Assembly: GCA_017983755.1 (NCBI GenBank)
Contig: JAGOAU010000010.1
Location: 1-64,000 of the forward strand
Reading direction: 5' to 3'
Origin: Azonexus sp.
Lineage (GTDB): Bacteria > Pseudomonadota > Gammaproteobacteria > Burkholderiales > Rhodocyclaceae
Length of the DNA: 64,000 nt
Both the position numbers and the translations under genes were made by a program. This document shows positions 51,266 through 62,776 of the stretch, piece by piece; positions within the stretch are counted from its first letter, which is position 1; each line of letters begins with the position of its first letter. The notes under the pieces were generated by a model. That model made no database searches. It was not told where the DNA came from and saw only the letters and a list, made by a program, of their open reading frames with translations.

Positions 51266-53422
51266 TCAGTACTTCACGCGGGCAAAGAAGGTTTTCTCGG
51301 AGGCTTCCAGCGCCTGGCGCACGGTGACAATGCCCTTTTCTTCCAGCAGCGGCACCAGCTTGAGGAACACCTCGGCGGTCGCCAGGGAATCTTCCAGCGC
51401 GTTGTGACGGCTCTCGATATGGATGCCAAGGCGCTCCAGGATGACATCCAGCTTGTGCGACTCCTGGTTGGGATGGACGACCGCCGACAGCAGCAGCGTA
51501 TCGAGCACCGGCTGCGAGAATTTCACCCCGGTGCGTTCCTCTTTGAGCTGCAGGAAACGCATGTCGAACGCCGCGTTGTGGGCGATCAGGACCGTGTCCT
51601 CGCAGAATTCGTGGAAGGCCGGCAGGACGATGTCGATGTTCGGCTGACCGCGCACCATGTCCTCGGTGATGCCATGGATGGGAATCGACTCCGGCTTCAG
51701 CGGACATTCCGGGTCGACCAGCTGGTTGAAGATTTCCTGGCGCAGCAGCCGGTTGTTGACGATGCGCGCGGCCCCGATCTGGATGATTTCATCGCCCTTG
51801 GACGGCTCCAGGCCGGTGGTTTCGGTGTCGAAGACGGTGTAGGTCAGTTCGCTCAGCTTGCGGTCGAGGTCGATCGACTTGTCCTCGAACTTGAACAGGT
51901 CGAAGTCGTAATACTCCGGCCGGTTGCTGCCGCGCGAGCTGTCTTCGTCATGGCCGGCTTCCGGCGTCGCCACCGGCAGCACGAAGCGGAAGAAGGCGCG
52001 GTGCGCCGCCTTTTCGCGCTGATACCAGATCTCGCCGCCGTGGCGGTCGATGACATCGCGCAGGCTGAGCGGCGAGGTCTCTCCGGCGGCATGCATCGAC
52101 TCCATTTCCCAGGTATAGAAAGTCTCGGACGACATCGCCGGGCCGGCCCAGATCAGGTCGAGGTAGGCAAGCTTGCCTTCGGCGGTCAGGCGGAAGCGCA
52201 ATTCGCGCGGCTCGTAGTGATCCTGCAGTTTGGACGCCAGGAAAACCAGTGCGAAGACCAGCGAGAAGCTGTCGGCCTTGATCCACAAGGCATCGTCCAG
52301 TTCCTCGGTCTTGGTCGGCAGCTTGAGCTTGTCCTCGATTCGGCGCTGGGCCGCCGCGATGACGTCGATGCCGAGAATGTCCTCGAGCGGCCAGCGCGTC
52401 TTCATCGAGTGCGAAAACTCGGCCATCGTCTGGTCGACGCTTTGACCGCGCTTGGCGACCTCCTCTTCGATCACCCGCAGGAAACGTTCGCGCAACTCCG
52501 GTTCCATGTCCGGGTAATCGATCAGGTTGGTCACGGCGGCCCGGATGTTGCCCAGCGCCGACCGGCTGCCTTCGGTCATCACGTGCAGCAACTGGTCGCG
52601 GTGGGCTTCCTGCTCGATGCTGCGGGTAATGTTCTCGACCGTCAGCACGTAGCCGGACATCGCCGCCTCGCCCTCGCCCGGCGCTGCCAGGACGGGAACC
52701 ATCTGGATGCGCAGGAGCTGGCCGCCGCGCGTGGTCGTGATGAAGTTGGCCATCGCCGTCTTGCCGGTGGCCACGCGCTGACGAATGACTTCCTGTGCGT
52801 GCTGCACCTGGTTCTTTTCCAGAATCGAAAAAATCGAACGGCCGAGGCCGATCAAGGCGCCGCCGGAAACCGAGGTCGGCCCTTGCGCCAGCGCCTTGAA
52901 CTGCAGGCGGGCGCGGTTGTTGTAGAGCAGGATGCGGCCATCGAGGTTGCAGACGACAACGGCCTGGGCCAGTTCCGACATCAGCGCCGCCAGCCGGTTC
53001 TTTTCTTCTTCGACCGAGGCCTTGGCCATGGCGATCTGCGCATCGACATCGTCCATCAGTGCATCGCGCTGCTGCGCCAGGTCGTTGGCGGCGCGCGCCA
53101 GTTGCTGCACCTCTGGCGGGCCTTCGATGGTGACCCGGAAATTGCGGTTGGCCCCCAGCATCAGGCGCAGGGTCTCGGCCATGCGCAACAGCCCCTCGAC
53201 GTACTGCTTGAACAAACGGTGCAGGACCAGCACGCCGACGACGAAACCGAACAGCGTCATCATGGTGCCGACCGGCAGGCGCGAGACCAGCAGCTCGGTC
53301 AGCATCTGGCGCTCGCCCTCCTTCATGTCGAGCCAGACCAGCAGCGAGGTGACGACGAAGGGGCCGGTCATCAGCAGACCAAGCACGACGACAGCGAGGA
53401 TGAAACGGTGTTTTGCCTTCAT
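51266..53422 (-). CDS. membrane sensor-like degenerate kinase fused to a DnaQ exonuclease
   Basis: A 718-residue fusion. Two N-terminal helices (about 5-30, 48-68) and a HAMP-like helix lead to a PAS domain (about 145-275, VVVCNLDGRILLYNNRARLQF). A kinase-like part follows in which the H-box is replaced by LLHVMTEGSRSALGNIRAAV, with no His-Glu-Leu-Arg, and the ATP motifs are weak. From about 525 it is an intact DEDDh exonuclease: VFDTETTGLEPSKGDEIIQI, LIAHNAAFDMRFLQ and HNALEDSLATAEVFL. ATG 53422 is chosen. An upstream extension would run through a dispersed repeat. It follows the CheY-like gene in the operon. Confidence 0.83.
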   Translation of the reverse strand: MKAKHRFILAVVVLGLLMTGPFVVTSLLVWLDMKEGERQMLTELLVSRLPVGTMMTLFGFVVGVLVLHRLFKQYVEGLLRMAETLRLMLGANRNFRVTIEGPPEVQQLARAANDLAQQRDALMDDVDAQIAMAKASVEEEKNRLAALMSELAQAVVVCNLDGRILLYNNRARLQFKALAQGPTSVSGGALIGLGRSIFSILEKNQVQHAQEVIRQRVATGKTAMANFITTTRGGQLLRIQMVPVLAAPGEGEAAMSGYVLTVENITRSIEQEAHRDQLLHVMTEGSRSALGNIRAAVTNLIDYPDMEPELRERFLRVIEEEVAKRGQSVDQTMAEFSHSMKTRWPLEDILGIDVIAAAQRRIEDKLKLPTKTEELDDALWIKADSFSLVFALVFLASKLQDHYEPRELRFRLTAEGKLAYLDLIWAGPAMSSETFYTWEMESMHAAGETSPLSLRDVIDRHGGEIWYQREKAAHRAFFRFVLPVATPEAGHDEDSSRGSNRPEYYDFDLFKFEDKSIDLDRKLSELTYTVFDTETTGLEPSKGDEIIQIGAARIVNNRLLRQEIFNQLVDPECPLKPESIPIHGITEDMVRGQPNIDIVLPAFHEFCEDTVLIAHNAAFDMRFLQLKEERTGVKFSQPVLDTLLLSAVVHPNQESHKLDVILERLGIHIESRHNALEDSLATAEVFLKLVPLLEEKGIVTVRQALEASEKTFFARVKY

Positions 53423-53438
53423 GGCGGGCATCCGTAAT

Positions 53439-53470
53439 GGATTTCGGGCAATTGCGGCCGTCGACCGCAA
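53439..53470 (-). repeat. dispersed TTGCGGTCGAC repeat, copy before the kinase-exonuclease gene
   Basis: On the minus strand from 53470 the sequence is TTGCGGTCGACGGCCGCAA, a six-base stem (TTGCGG/CCGCAA) with a seven-base loop, then TTGCCCGAAATCC. It fills most of the 61-base gap between the CheY-like gene and the kinase-exonuclease gene, so it lies in their shared mRNA. Confidence 0.65.
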
Positions 53471-53483
53471 CAGGGTGGCGATA

Positions 53484-53852
53484 TCAGCGAGCCAGCATTT
53501 CCTTGACCTTGGCTACCAGATCCTTGGTCGAAAACGGCTTCGTGACATACGCATCGGCGCCGAGCGCCAGCCCCTTGGCCACTTCGGTGTCGCGTCCCTT
53601 GGCGGTCAGCATGACGATCTGCAGGCCGCTGCGTCCCGGGTCGGCGCGCAGCGCCTCGCAGACTTCGAAACCCGACTTCTTGGGCATCATCACGTCGAGC
53701 AGCATCAGGTCGGGATTGAAGCTGGCAACCTTGGCCAGCGCCTCCTCGCCGTCGTTGGCGACAGCGACCTCGAAGCCTTCCTTCTTCATCAGGAATTCGA
53801 GTGAAATGACGATGTTCGGCTCATCGTCAACGATCAGGATCTTGTGCGCCAT
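53484..53852 (-). CDS. CheY-like single-domain response regulator
   Basis: A 122-residue receiver domain: HKILIVDDEPNIVISLEFLM at the start (Asp9, Asp10), phospho-Asp in LMLLDVMMPKKSG (about residue 53), Thr in IVMLTAKG and Lys in DAYVTKPFS. There is no output domain. It is the probable partner of the SSS-type kinase encoded just upstream. In CrbSR/MxtR-ErdR systems the regulator is LuxR-type, so the output path here must run through another protein. GGGAGA fixes ATG 53852. The frame reaching 53963 lies inside the kinase gene. Confidence 0.9.
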   Translation of the reverse strand: MAHKILIVDDEPNIVISLEFLMKKEGFEVAVANDGEEALAKVASFNPDLMLLDVMMPKKSGFEVCEALRADPGRSGLQIVMLTAKGRDTEVAKGLALGADAYVTKPFSTKDLVAKVKEMLAR

Positions 53853-53865
53853 CTTTTTGTCTCCC

Positions 53866-56577
<2,712 letters not shown>

Positions 56578-56772
56578 CTATTTCCCCCGCCGCTCGGCGA
56601 CCATTGCCGCCAGTGCGATGAGCAGCGTCCACACGCCGAAAAGATAAAGGTAAGACGCCGGAATTCCGGCGATTTCCCCGGTCGGCAAGCTGAGCAACGG
56701 ATAGGTCAACAAGGGAATACCGAGCAGGCCGAGCGCCGCCAGACGCTGCCGCATCGGATTTGCACGCTTCAT
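56578..56772 (-). CDS. small two-helix membrane protein preceding the SSS kinase
   Basis: A 64-residue protein with helices LAALGLLGIPLLTYPLLSLP and SYLYLFGVWTLLIALAAMVA, and a basic C-terminus AERRGK. Similar small genes accompany SSS-type sensor kinases. The ATG overlaps the leader ORF's stop by ATGA and has GGGAG in front. Its own stop TAG directly abuts the TTG start of the kinase. It may assist folding or sensing of the kinase's transporter domain. No family function is known to me. Confidence 0.75.
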   Translation of the reverse strand: MKRANPMRQRLAALGLLGIPLLTYPLLSLPTGEIAGIPASYLYLFGVWTLLIALAAMVAERRGK

Positions 56773-56876
56773 GCGCTCCCCCCGGAAAAGAAAACGGCCG
56801 ACACGCCAAGCGTGCCAGCCGTTGGTGGCATGCAGTCTGTTGCGACCACACGGGAGGTCACCTTATGGGCGACCAT
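56769..56876 (-). CDS. 35-codon leader ORF with near-perfect Shine-Dalgarno
   Basis: A minus-strand frame of 35 codons (starts MVAHKVTSRVVATD; ends VFFSGGSA). AAGGAGG lies five bases upstream of ATG 56876, closer to the ideal than at any other gene in the window, and the stop overlaps the ATG of the next gene (ATGA). The middle to end of the frame (56793-56823) is also an intrinsic terminator stem followed by T-rich sequence. Translation through the stem would open it, which is the layout of a translation-controlled attenuator. No family is recognised. Absence of rich codon bias for one amino acid argues against classic amino-acid attenuation. Confidence 0.6.
   Translation of the reverse strand: MVAHKVTSRVVATDCMPPTAGTLGVSAVFFSGGSA
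56785..56823 (-). terminator. terminator hairpin inside the leader ORF (attenuator candidate)
   Basis: On the minus strand AACGGCTGGCACGC and GCGTGTCGGCCGTT pair over 14 bases with two G-T wobbles and a three-base loop, followed by TTCTTTTCC. It lies within codons 18-31 of the leader ORF and before the small membrane gene. It could attenuate read-through from acs into the sensor operon. Confidence 0.65.
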
Positions 56877-56901
56877 TGTCTCCTCCTTGCCTTTATTGGT
56901 T

Positions 56902-56930
56902 GGAGGCGGCGTGGCAAGCTCGCCGCCTCC
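56902..56930 (-). other. perfect ten-base hairpin between acs and the leader ORF
   Basis: GGAGGCGGCG and CGCCGCCTCC pair perfectly around a nine-base loop. It is 27 bases after the acs stop and 14 bases ahead of the leader's AAGGAGG. Its CCTCC arm could instead pair with the GGAGG of that Shine-Dalgarno, so it may act as a switch. Confidence 0.5.
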
Positions 56931-56956
56931 TTGGCTGATCAGGAAAACCGGGGGAA

Positions 56957-58918
<1,962 letters not shown>

Positions 58919-59046
58919 ATTCTTCTCCTCTGCGGTACTTCGCAATTATGTTGAAACAACCGATCGGATCTCGGGTAGGCACCCGGGACTGTTTAAAGCC
59001 GCACAAGCTGGAGAAAAACCACTCCCCTCGCCAGCGTTGAGGCGGC

Positions 59047-59079
59047 ATTAGACGTTGATAATCTTACAAAGTCCTTACG
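59047..59079 (-). promoter_or_regulatory. direct-repeat operator and -10 candidate for acs
   Basis: On the minus strand CGTAAG (59079-59074) and TGTAAG (59068-59063) are 11 bp apart. Ten bases later TCTAAT (59052-59047) is a good -10. The arrangement equals that of the three RND/SHP promoters. The 5' leader to acs ATG would be about 120 bases. Confidence 0.5.
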
Positions 59080-59170
59080 AAATCACGCTGCGGCGCAGCA
59101 ATCCAGGGCATCCCGGCTGCCATATGCTCCGTGTTAAACTTTTGCCTCCCCAAAATCAGTCAATCAAAAA

Positions 59171-59707
59171 ATGAATTCCCCAGTCAAATCTCTCGAAACC
59201 GTCATTTTTGCCAGCCGCTGGATTCAGGCACCGCTTTACGTCGGCCTGATCGTCGCCCAGATCATTTATTGCTGGCTGTTCATGGTCGAGCTGAGCCATC
59301 TTGTGCATGGCGCCTTCACCGGCAGCAACTTCAGCGAAGTCGAAGTCATGCTGGTCGTCCTCGGCCTGATCGACGTGGTGATGATCGCCAACCTGCTGAT
59401 CATGGTCATCGTCGGCGGCTACGAAACCTTTGTTTCGCGCCTCGACCTCGAAGACCACCCGGACCAGCCGGAATGGCTCTCGCACGTCAATGCCGGCGTC
59501 CTCAAGATCAAGCTGTCGACTGCCATCATCGGCATCTCGTCGATTCACCTGCTGAAGAGCTTCATCAATGCCGCCAACCTGTCCGGGCACACGCTGCAGT
59601 GGCAGGTCATCATTCACGTCGTATTCCTTTTCTCCGCCCTGGCCATGGCCATCGTCGACAAGACCATGACCCAGACCCTCGCCCTGCAACATCAAAAACA
59701 TCATTGA
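59171..59707 (+). CDS. UPF0114 (YqhA/TIGR00645) membrane protein
   Basis: A 178-residue protein with about four helices. Family blocks are ETVIFASRWIQAPLYVGLIV at the N-terminus and LIDVVMIANLLIMVIVGGYE (about 66-85), followed by FVSRLDLEDHPDQPEWL and LKIKLSTAIIGISSIHLLK. The function is unknown. The gene is divergent from acs and is followed 13 bases later by the fumarase gene, so the pair may be cotranscribed. The start ATG 59171 has no strong Shine-Dalgarno but fits the family N-terminus. Confidence 0.85.
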   Translation: MNSPVKSLETVIFASRWIQAPLYVGLIVAQIIYCWLFMVELSHLVHGAFTGSNFSEVEVMLVVLGLIDVVMIANLLIMVIVGGYETFVSRLDLEDHPDQPEWLSHVNAGVLKIKLSTAIIGISSIHLLKSFINAANLSGHTLQWQVIIHVVFLFSALAMAIVDKTMTQTLALQHQKHH

Positions 59708-59720
59708 TCCGGAGTTGCGC

Positions 59721-61241
59721 ATGACCGCCATCAAACAGGAAGACCTGATCCAGTCCGTCGCCGATGCCTTCCAGTACATCAGCTACTATCACCCGCTGGA
59801 CTACATCACGGCGCTGGGCGAAGCCTACGAGCGCGAGGAAAGCCCCGCCGCCAAGGACGCCATCGCCCAGATCCTCACCAACTCGCGCATGGCCGCCGAA
59901 GGCCACCGTCCGATCTGCCAGGACACCGGCATCGGCATGGTCTTCATCAAGGTCGGCATGCAGGTCACCTGGCCGGATGCGACGATGAGCATCCAGCAGA
60001 TGATCGACGAAGGCGTCCGCCGCGCCTATGCCAACCCGGACAACCCGTTGCGCGCTTCGGTGCTGGCCGACCCGGCCGGCGCGCGCAAGAACACCAAGGA
60101 CAACACCCCGGCCGTCGTCCATTTCGAAATCGTTCCCGGCCACCACGTCGAGGTCATCTGTGCGGCCAAGGGCGGCGGCTCGGAGGCCAAGTCCAAGTTC
60201 GCCATGCTCAACCCATCCGACGACCTGGTCGACTGGGTGTTGCACAAGATTCCGGAAATGGGTGCCGGCTGGTGCCCGCCCGGCATCATCGGCATCGGCA
60301 TCGGCGGCACGCCGGAAAAGGCGATGCTGCTGGCCAAGGAATCGATCATGGCGCCGGTGGACATCCACGAACTGAAGGCCCGCGGCGCCAAGACCCGCGC
60401 CGAGGAACTGCGCCTAGAACTGCATGAAAAGATCAACGCCCTCGGCGTCGGCGCCCAGGGCCTCGGCGGTCTGACCACCGTGCTCGACGTCAAGGTGCTG
60501 GACTACCCCTGCCACGCCGCCAACCTTCCGGTAGCGCTGGTCCCGAACTGTGCGGCGACCCGCCACTGCCACTTCCATCTCGATGGTTCCGGCCCGGCCA
60601 AGATCGAGCCGCCGAAGCTGGAAGACTGGCCGGCCGTGACCTGGACGCCGGACCTCAAGGCCGCGACGCAAGTCAATCTGAACACGTTGACCAAGGAAGA
60701 AGTCGCTGCCTGGAAGCCGGGCCAGAAGCTGCTACTGAACGGCAAGATGCTGACCGGCCGCGACGCGGCCCACAAGCGCATCGCCGACATGCTGGCCAAG
60801 GGCGAGAAGTTGCCGGTCGACTTCACCAACCGCGTCATCTACTACGTCGGTCCGGTCGACCCGGTGCGCGACGAAGTCGTCGGCCCGGCCGGCCCGACCA
60901 CCGCCACCCGCATGGACAAATTCACCCGCATGATGCTGGAGAAGACCGGCCTGATCTCGATGATCGGCAAGTCCGAGCGCGGCCCGGTCGCCATCGAGGC
61001 GATCAAGGACAACAAGTCGGCCTACCTGATGGCCGTCGGCGGCGCCGCCTACCTGGTCGCCAAGGCGATCAAGTCGGCCAAGGTCGTCGGCTTCGCCGAC
61101 CTCGGCATGGAAGCCATCTACGAGTTCGACGTCGAGAACATGCCGGTGACGGTTGCGGTCGACTCCTCGGGCACCTCGGTTCACAACACCGGCCCGAAGG
61201 AATGGCAGGTCAAGATCGGCAAGATCCCGGTCGCCGCCTGA
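59721..61241 (+). CDS. class I fumarate hydratase ([4Fe-4S])
   Basis: A 506-residue two-domain fumarase of the homodimeric FumA/FumB type. The cluster cysteines are in PICQDTGIGM (about 66), GWCPPGIIGIGIGGTP (about 193) and CHAANLPVALVPNCAATRH (about 265-285). The C-terminal domain has NGKMLTGRDAAHKRIADML and VGPAGPTTATRMDKF. It interconverts fumarate and malate in the TCA cycle, oxygen-sensitive because of the cluster. GGAG is six bases before ATG 59721. A pair of hairpins follows the stop. Being near acs, it fits acetate-driven TCA flux. Confidence 0.93.
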   Translation: MTAIKQEDLIQSVADAFQYISYYHPLDYITALGEAYEREESPAAKDAIAQILTNSRMAAEGHRPICQDTGIGMVFIKVGMQVTWPDATMSIQQMIDEGVRRAYANPDNPLRASVLADPAGARKNTKDNTPAVVHFEIVPGHHVEVICAAKGGGSEAKSKFAMLNPSDDLVDWVLHKIPEMGAGWCPPGIIGIGIGGTPEKAMLLAKESIMAPVDIHELKARGAKTRAEELRLELHEKINALGVGAQGLGGLTTVLDVKVLDYPCHAANLPVALVPNCAATRHCHFHLDGSGPAKIEPPKLEDWPAVTWTPDLKAATQVNLNTLTKEEVAAWKPGQKLLLNGKMLTGRDAAHKRIADMLAKGEKLPVDFTNRVIYYVGPVDPVRDEVVGPAGPTTATRMDKFTRMMLEKTGLISMIGKSERGPVAIEAIKDNKSAYLMAVGGAAYLVAKAIKSAKVVGFADLGMEAIYEFDVENMPVTVAVDSSGTSVHNTGPKEWQVKIGKIPVAA

Positions 61242-61255
61242 TTCCAGAAACAGAA

Positions 61256-61305
61256 AACCGGCCCTCGGGCCGGTTCGTGATGCCCCGCCTGCCGGGGGCT
61301 TTTTC
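61256..61305 (+). terminator. tandem hairpins and terminator after fumarase
   Basis: AACCGGCCC/GGGCCGGTT (61256-61275) is followed by GCCCC/GGGGC and TTTTT (61281-61305), a standard intrinsic terminator. The first hairpin may help pausing. Confidence 0.8.
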
Positions 61306-61326
61306 ATGTCTGGAAATTGCCGCCTG

Positions 61327-61358
61327 TTGCGGTCGACCCGCAAAAAACGGCAAAAATC
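61327..61358 (+). repeat. dispersed TTGCGGTCGAC repeat, copy after fumarase
   Basis: TTGCGGTCGACCCGCAAAAA then ACGGCAAAAATC. The palindromic part is TTGCGG-TCGA-CCCGCAA with one extra C. It lies between the fumarase terminator and the stop of the convergent glycine-zipper gene. Confidence 0.7.
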
Positions 61359-61370
61359 ACCAATCGCAGA

Positions 61371-61808
61371 TCAACGAATACGTTCCAGCCTGCCATTCCT
61401 GACGCGAACGCGTTCACCGGCCCATACCGGCGGCTGGGAATCCTGTTCGATATTAGCGTTCGTACCATCATCGAATTGCACATTGACGACCCACACCGTC
61501 GTGGTGCCGCTGGTCATGCGGTTACCCACCATGCCCCCGGCGGCAGCGCCGCCCACCGTGGCGACGGTGCGCCCCCGGCCCTGACCGACCTGATTGCCAA
61601 GCACACCGCCGACGACCGCGCCGCCGACCGTGCCGAGGGTGGACCCGGAAGTCGGCACCGCCTGGGTGCGAACGGATTCAACGGTGCCAACCCGGCCTTC
61701 GAACTGGGCTGCGGAGCTGCCGGTTTGTGCCTGCACGGTTGCGGCCAGCGGTGCAGCAAGGGTTGCGCCGAGCAGCAGCGCGCGAATCAAGGTTTTGGGT
61801 TTCATCAT
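61371..61808 (-). CDS. glycine-zipper 2TM-domain exported protein
   Basis: A 145-residue protein with a signal peptide (cut near ATVQA|QTGSS). A glycine-zipper 2TM region GTVGGAVVGGVLGNQVGQGR (about 59-78) continues as VGGAAAGGMVGNRM, with G-x3-G spacing suited to helix packing in the membrane. A C-terminal VWVVNVQFDDGTNANIEQD domain ends in RVRVRNGRLERI. It resembles SlyB/PcpY-type outer-membrane proteins but has no lipobox cysteine. AGGAG is close to both ATGs at 61808 and 61805. It is convergent with the fumarase terminator and the 61327 repeat. Confidence 0.8.
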   Translation of the reverse strand: MMKPKTLIRALLLGATLAAPLAATVQAQTGSSAAQFEGRVGTVESVRTQAVPTSGSTLGTVGGAVVGGVLGNQVGQGRGRTVATVGGAAAGGMVGNRMTSGTTTVWVVNVQFDDGTNANIEQDSQPPVWAGERVRVRNGRLERIR

Positions 61809-61955
61809 TCACTCCTCAGGATAATGTAGGGCGTTTTCAAATTTCACGCAGTTGGGGCTGCATGACAGTATTCTAGCCCGCCGCGCCGCGCTTTCCGTAA
61901 AATCCCGCCAACAGAATTCCGCCAGCCCGGCAATACCCCTCCTGGTTCCAAGCGC

Positions 61956-62735
61956 ATGTTCCGCAAATTCCGCATCCTGATCCTGCTGCTGATCCTCGCC
62001 ACCGTCGGCCTCGGCGCCTGGCGTGCCAACAGCCGGCTGACGGCCTGGGAACACACCGTCCACGTCGCCATCTACCCGATCGCCGCCGACGATTCCCCGG
62101 CGACGGCCCACTTCGTCGCCGAACTGGATGGCGATGCCTTCGCCGACATCGGCCAATGGCTGCAGGAGCAGAGCGACCGCTACGGCCGCTCGCTCCTGCA
62201 GCCGGTAGCCCTGCACATCGCGCCGCCGCTCGGCGCCCGCCCGCCACTGCCGCCCCCCGGCCGTTCCGGCCCGCTTGACGCGATCCTGTGGAGCCTGCAA
62301 CTACGCTGGTGGGCTGCGCGGCACAACAGCATCGACGGCCCCAGGCCGCAAGTCCGCCTGTTCGTCCTTTTCCACGACCCCGAGCGCAGCAGCGTCCTGC
62401 CGCACTCGACCGGCCTCAGCAAGGGCCAGATCGGCGTCATCCACGCCTTCGCCAGCCGGCCGCAACGCCGGCAGAACGCCGTGGTCATCGCCCACGAACT
62501 GCTGCATACCTTCGGCGCCAGCGACAAGTACGACCTCGCCACGCTGCAGCCGATCTTCCCGGCAGGCTATGCCGAACCGGACAGGAATCCCCGCCTGCCA
62601 CAGGACAAGGCGGAAATCATGGGCGGCCGCACGCCGGTGGACGAGCAGCGCGCCGACATTCCCGCCAGCCTCGCCGACACGGTGATCGGCAATGAAACGG
62701 CACGGGAAATCGGCCTGTTGCGGTCGACGCCGTAA
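61956..62735 (+). CDS. membrane-anchored putative metzincin metalloprotease
   Basis: A 259-residue protein with one N-terminal helix (RILILLLILATVGLGAW). The zinc motif VIAHELLHTFGASDKYD (His180, Glu181, His184, then G187 and D190) is the extended HExxHxxGxxH/D of metzincins, here with Asp as third ligand. EIMGG at 220-224 is a plausible Met-turn. A Pro-rich stretch (PPLGARPPLPPPGRSGP) precedes the catalytic part. It should face the periplasm. The last five codons and the stop are supplied by a dispersed repeat copy. I do not know a named family. Confidence 0.65.
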   Translation: MFRKFRILILLLILATVGLGAWRANSRLTAWEHTVHVAIYPIAADDSPATAHFVAELDGDAFADIGQWLQEQSDRYGRSLLQPVALHIAPPLGARPPLPPPGRSGPLDAILWSLQLRWWAARHNSIDGPRPQVRLFVLFHDPERSSVLPHSTGLSKGQIGVIHAFASRPQRRQNAVVIAHELLHTFGASDKYDLATLQPIFPAGYAEPDRNPRLPQDKAEIMGGRTPVDEQRADIPASLADTVIGNETAREIGLLRSTP

Positions 62736-62754
62736 AACGGCCAGATTTCAAAAA
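62718..62754 (+). repeat. dispersed TTGCGGTCGAC repeat, copy over the metzincin stop
   Basis: TTGCGGTCGACGCCGTAA then AACGGCCAGATTTCAAAAA. The stem TTGCGG/CCGTAA has one mismatch. The copy encodes LRSTP and the TAA stop of the metzincin-like gene, so it fixes the C-terminus. Confidence 0.7.
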
Positions 62755-62776
62755 CAGATTCGCAGATCCGGCACCG

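Noticed and set aside
53423-53470. N-terminal extension of the kinase-exonuclease fusion through the repeat
   Set aside because: The extension is encoded by the repeat and adds an Arg/Ala/Asn stretch before the hydrophobic leader. ATG 53422 directly precedes the membrane segment.
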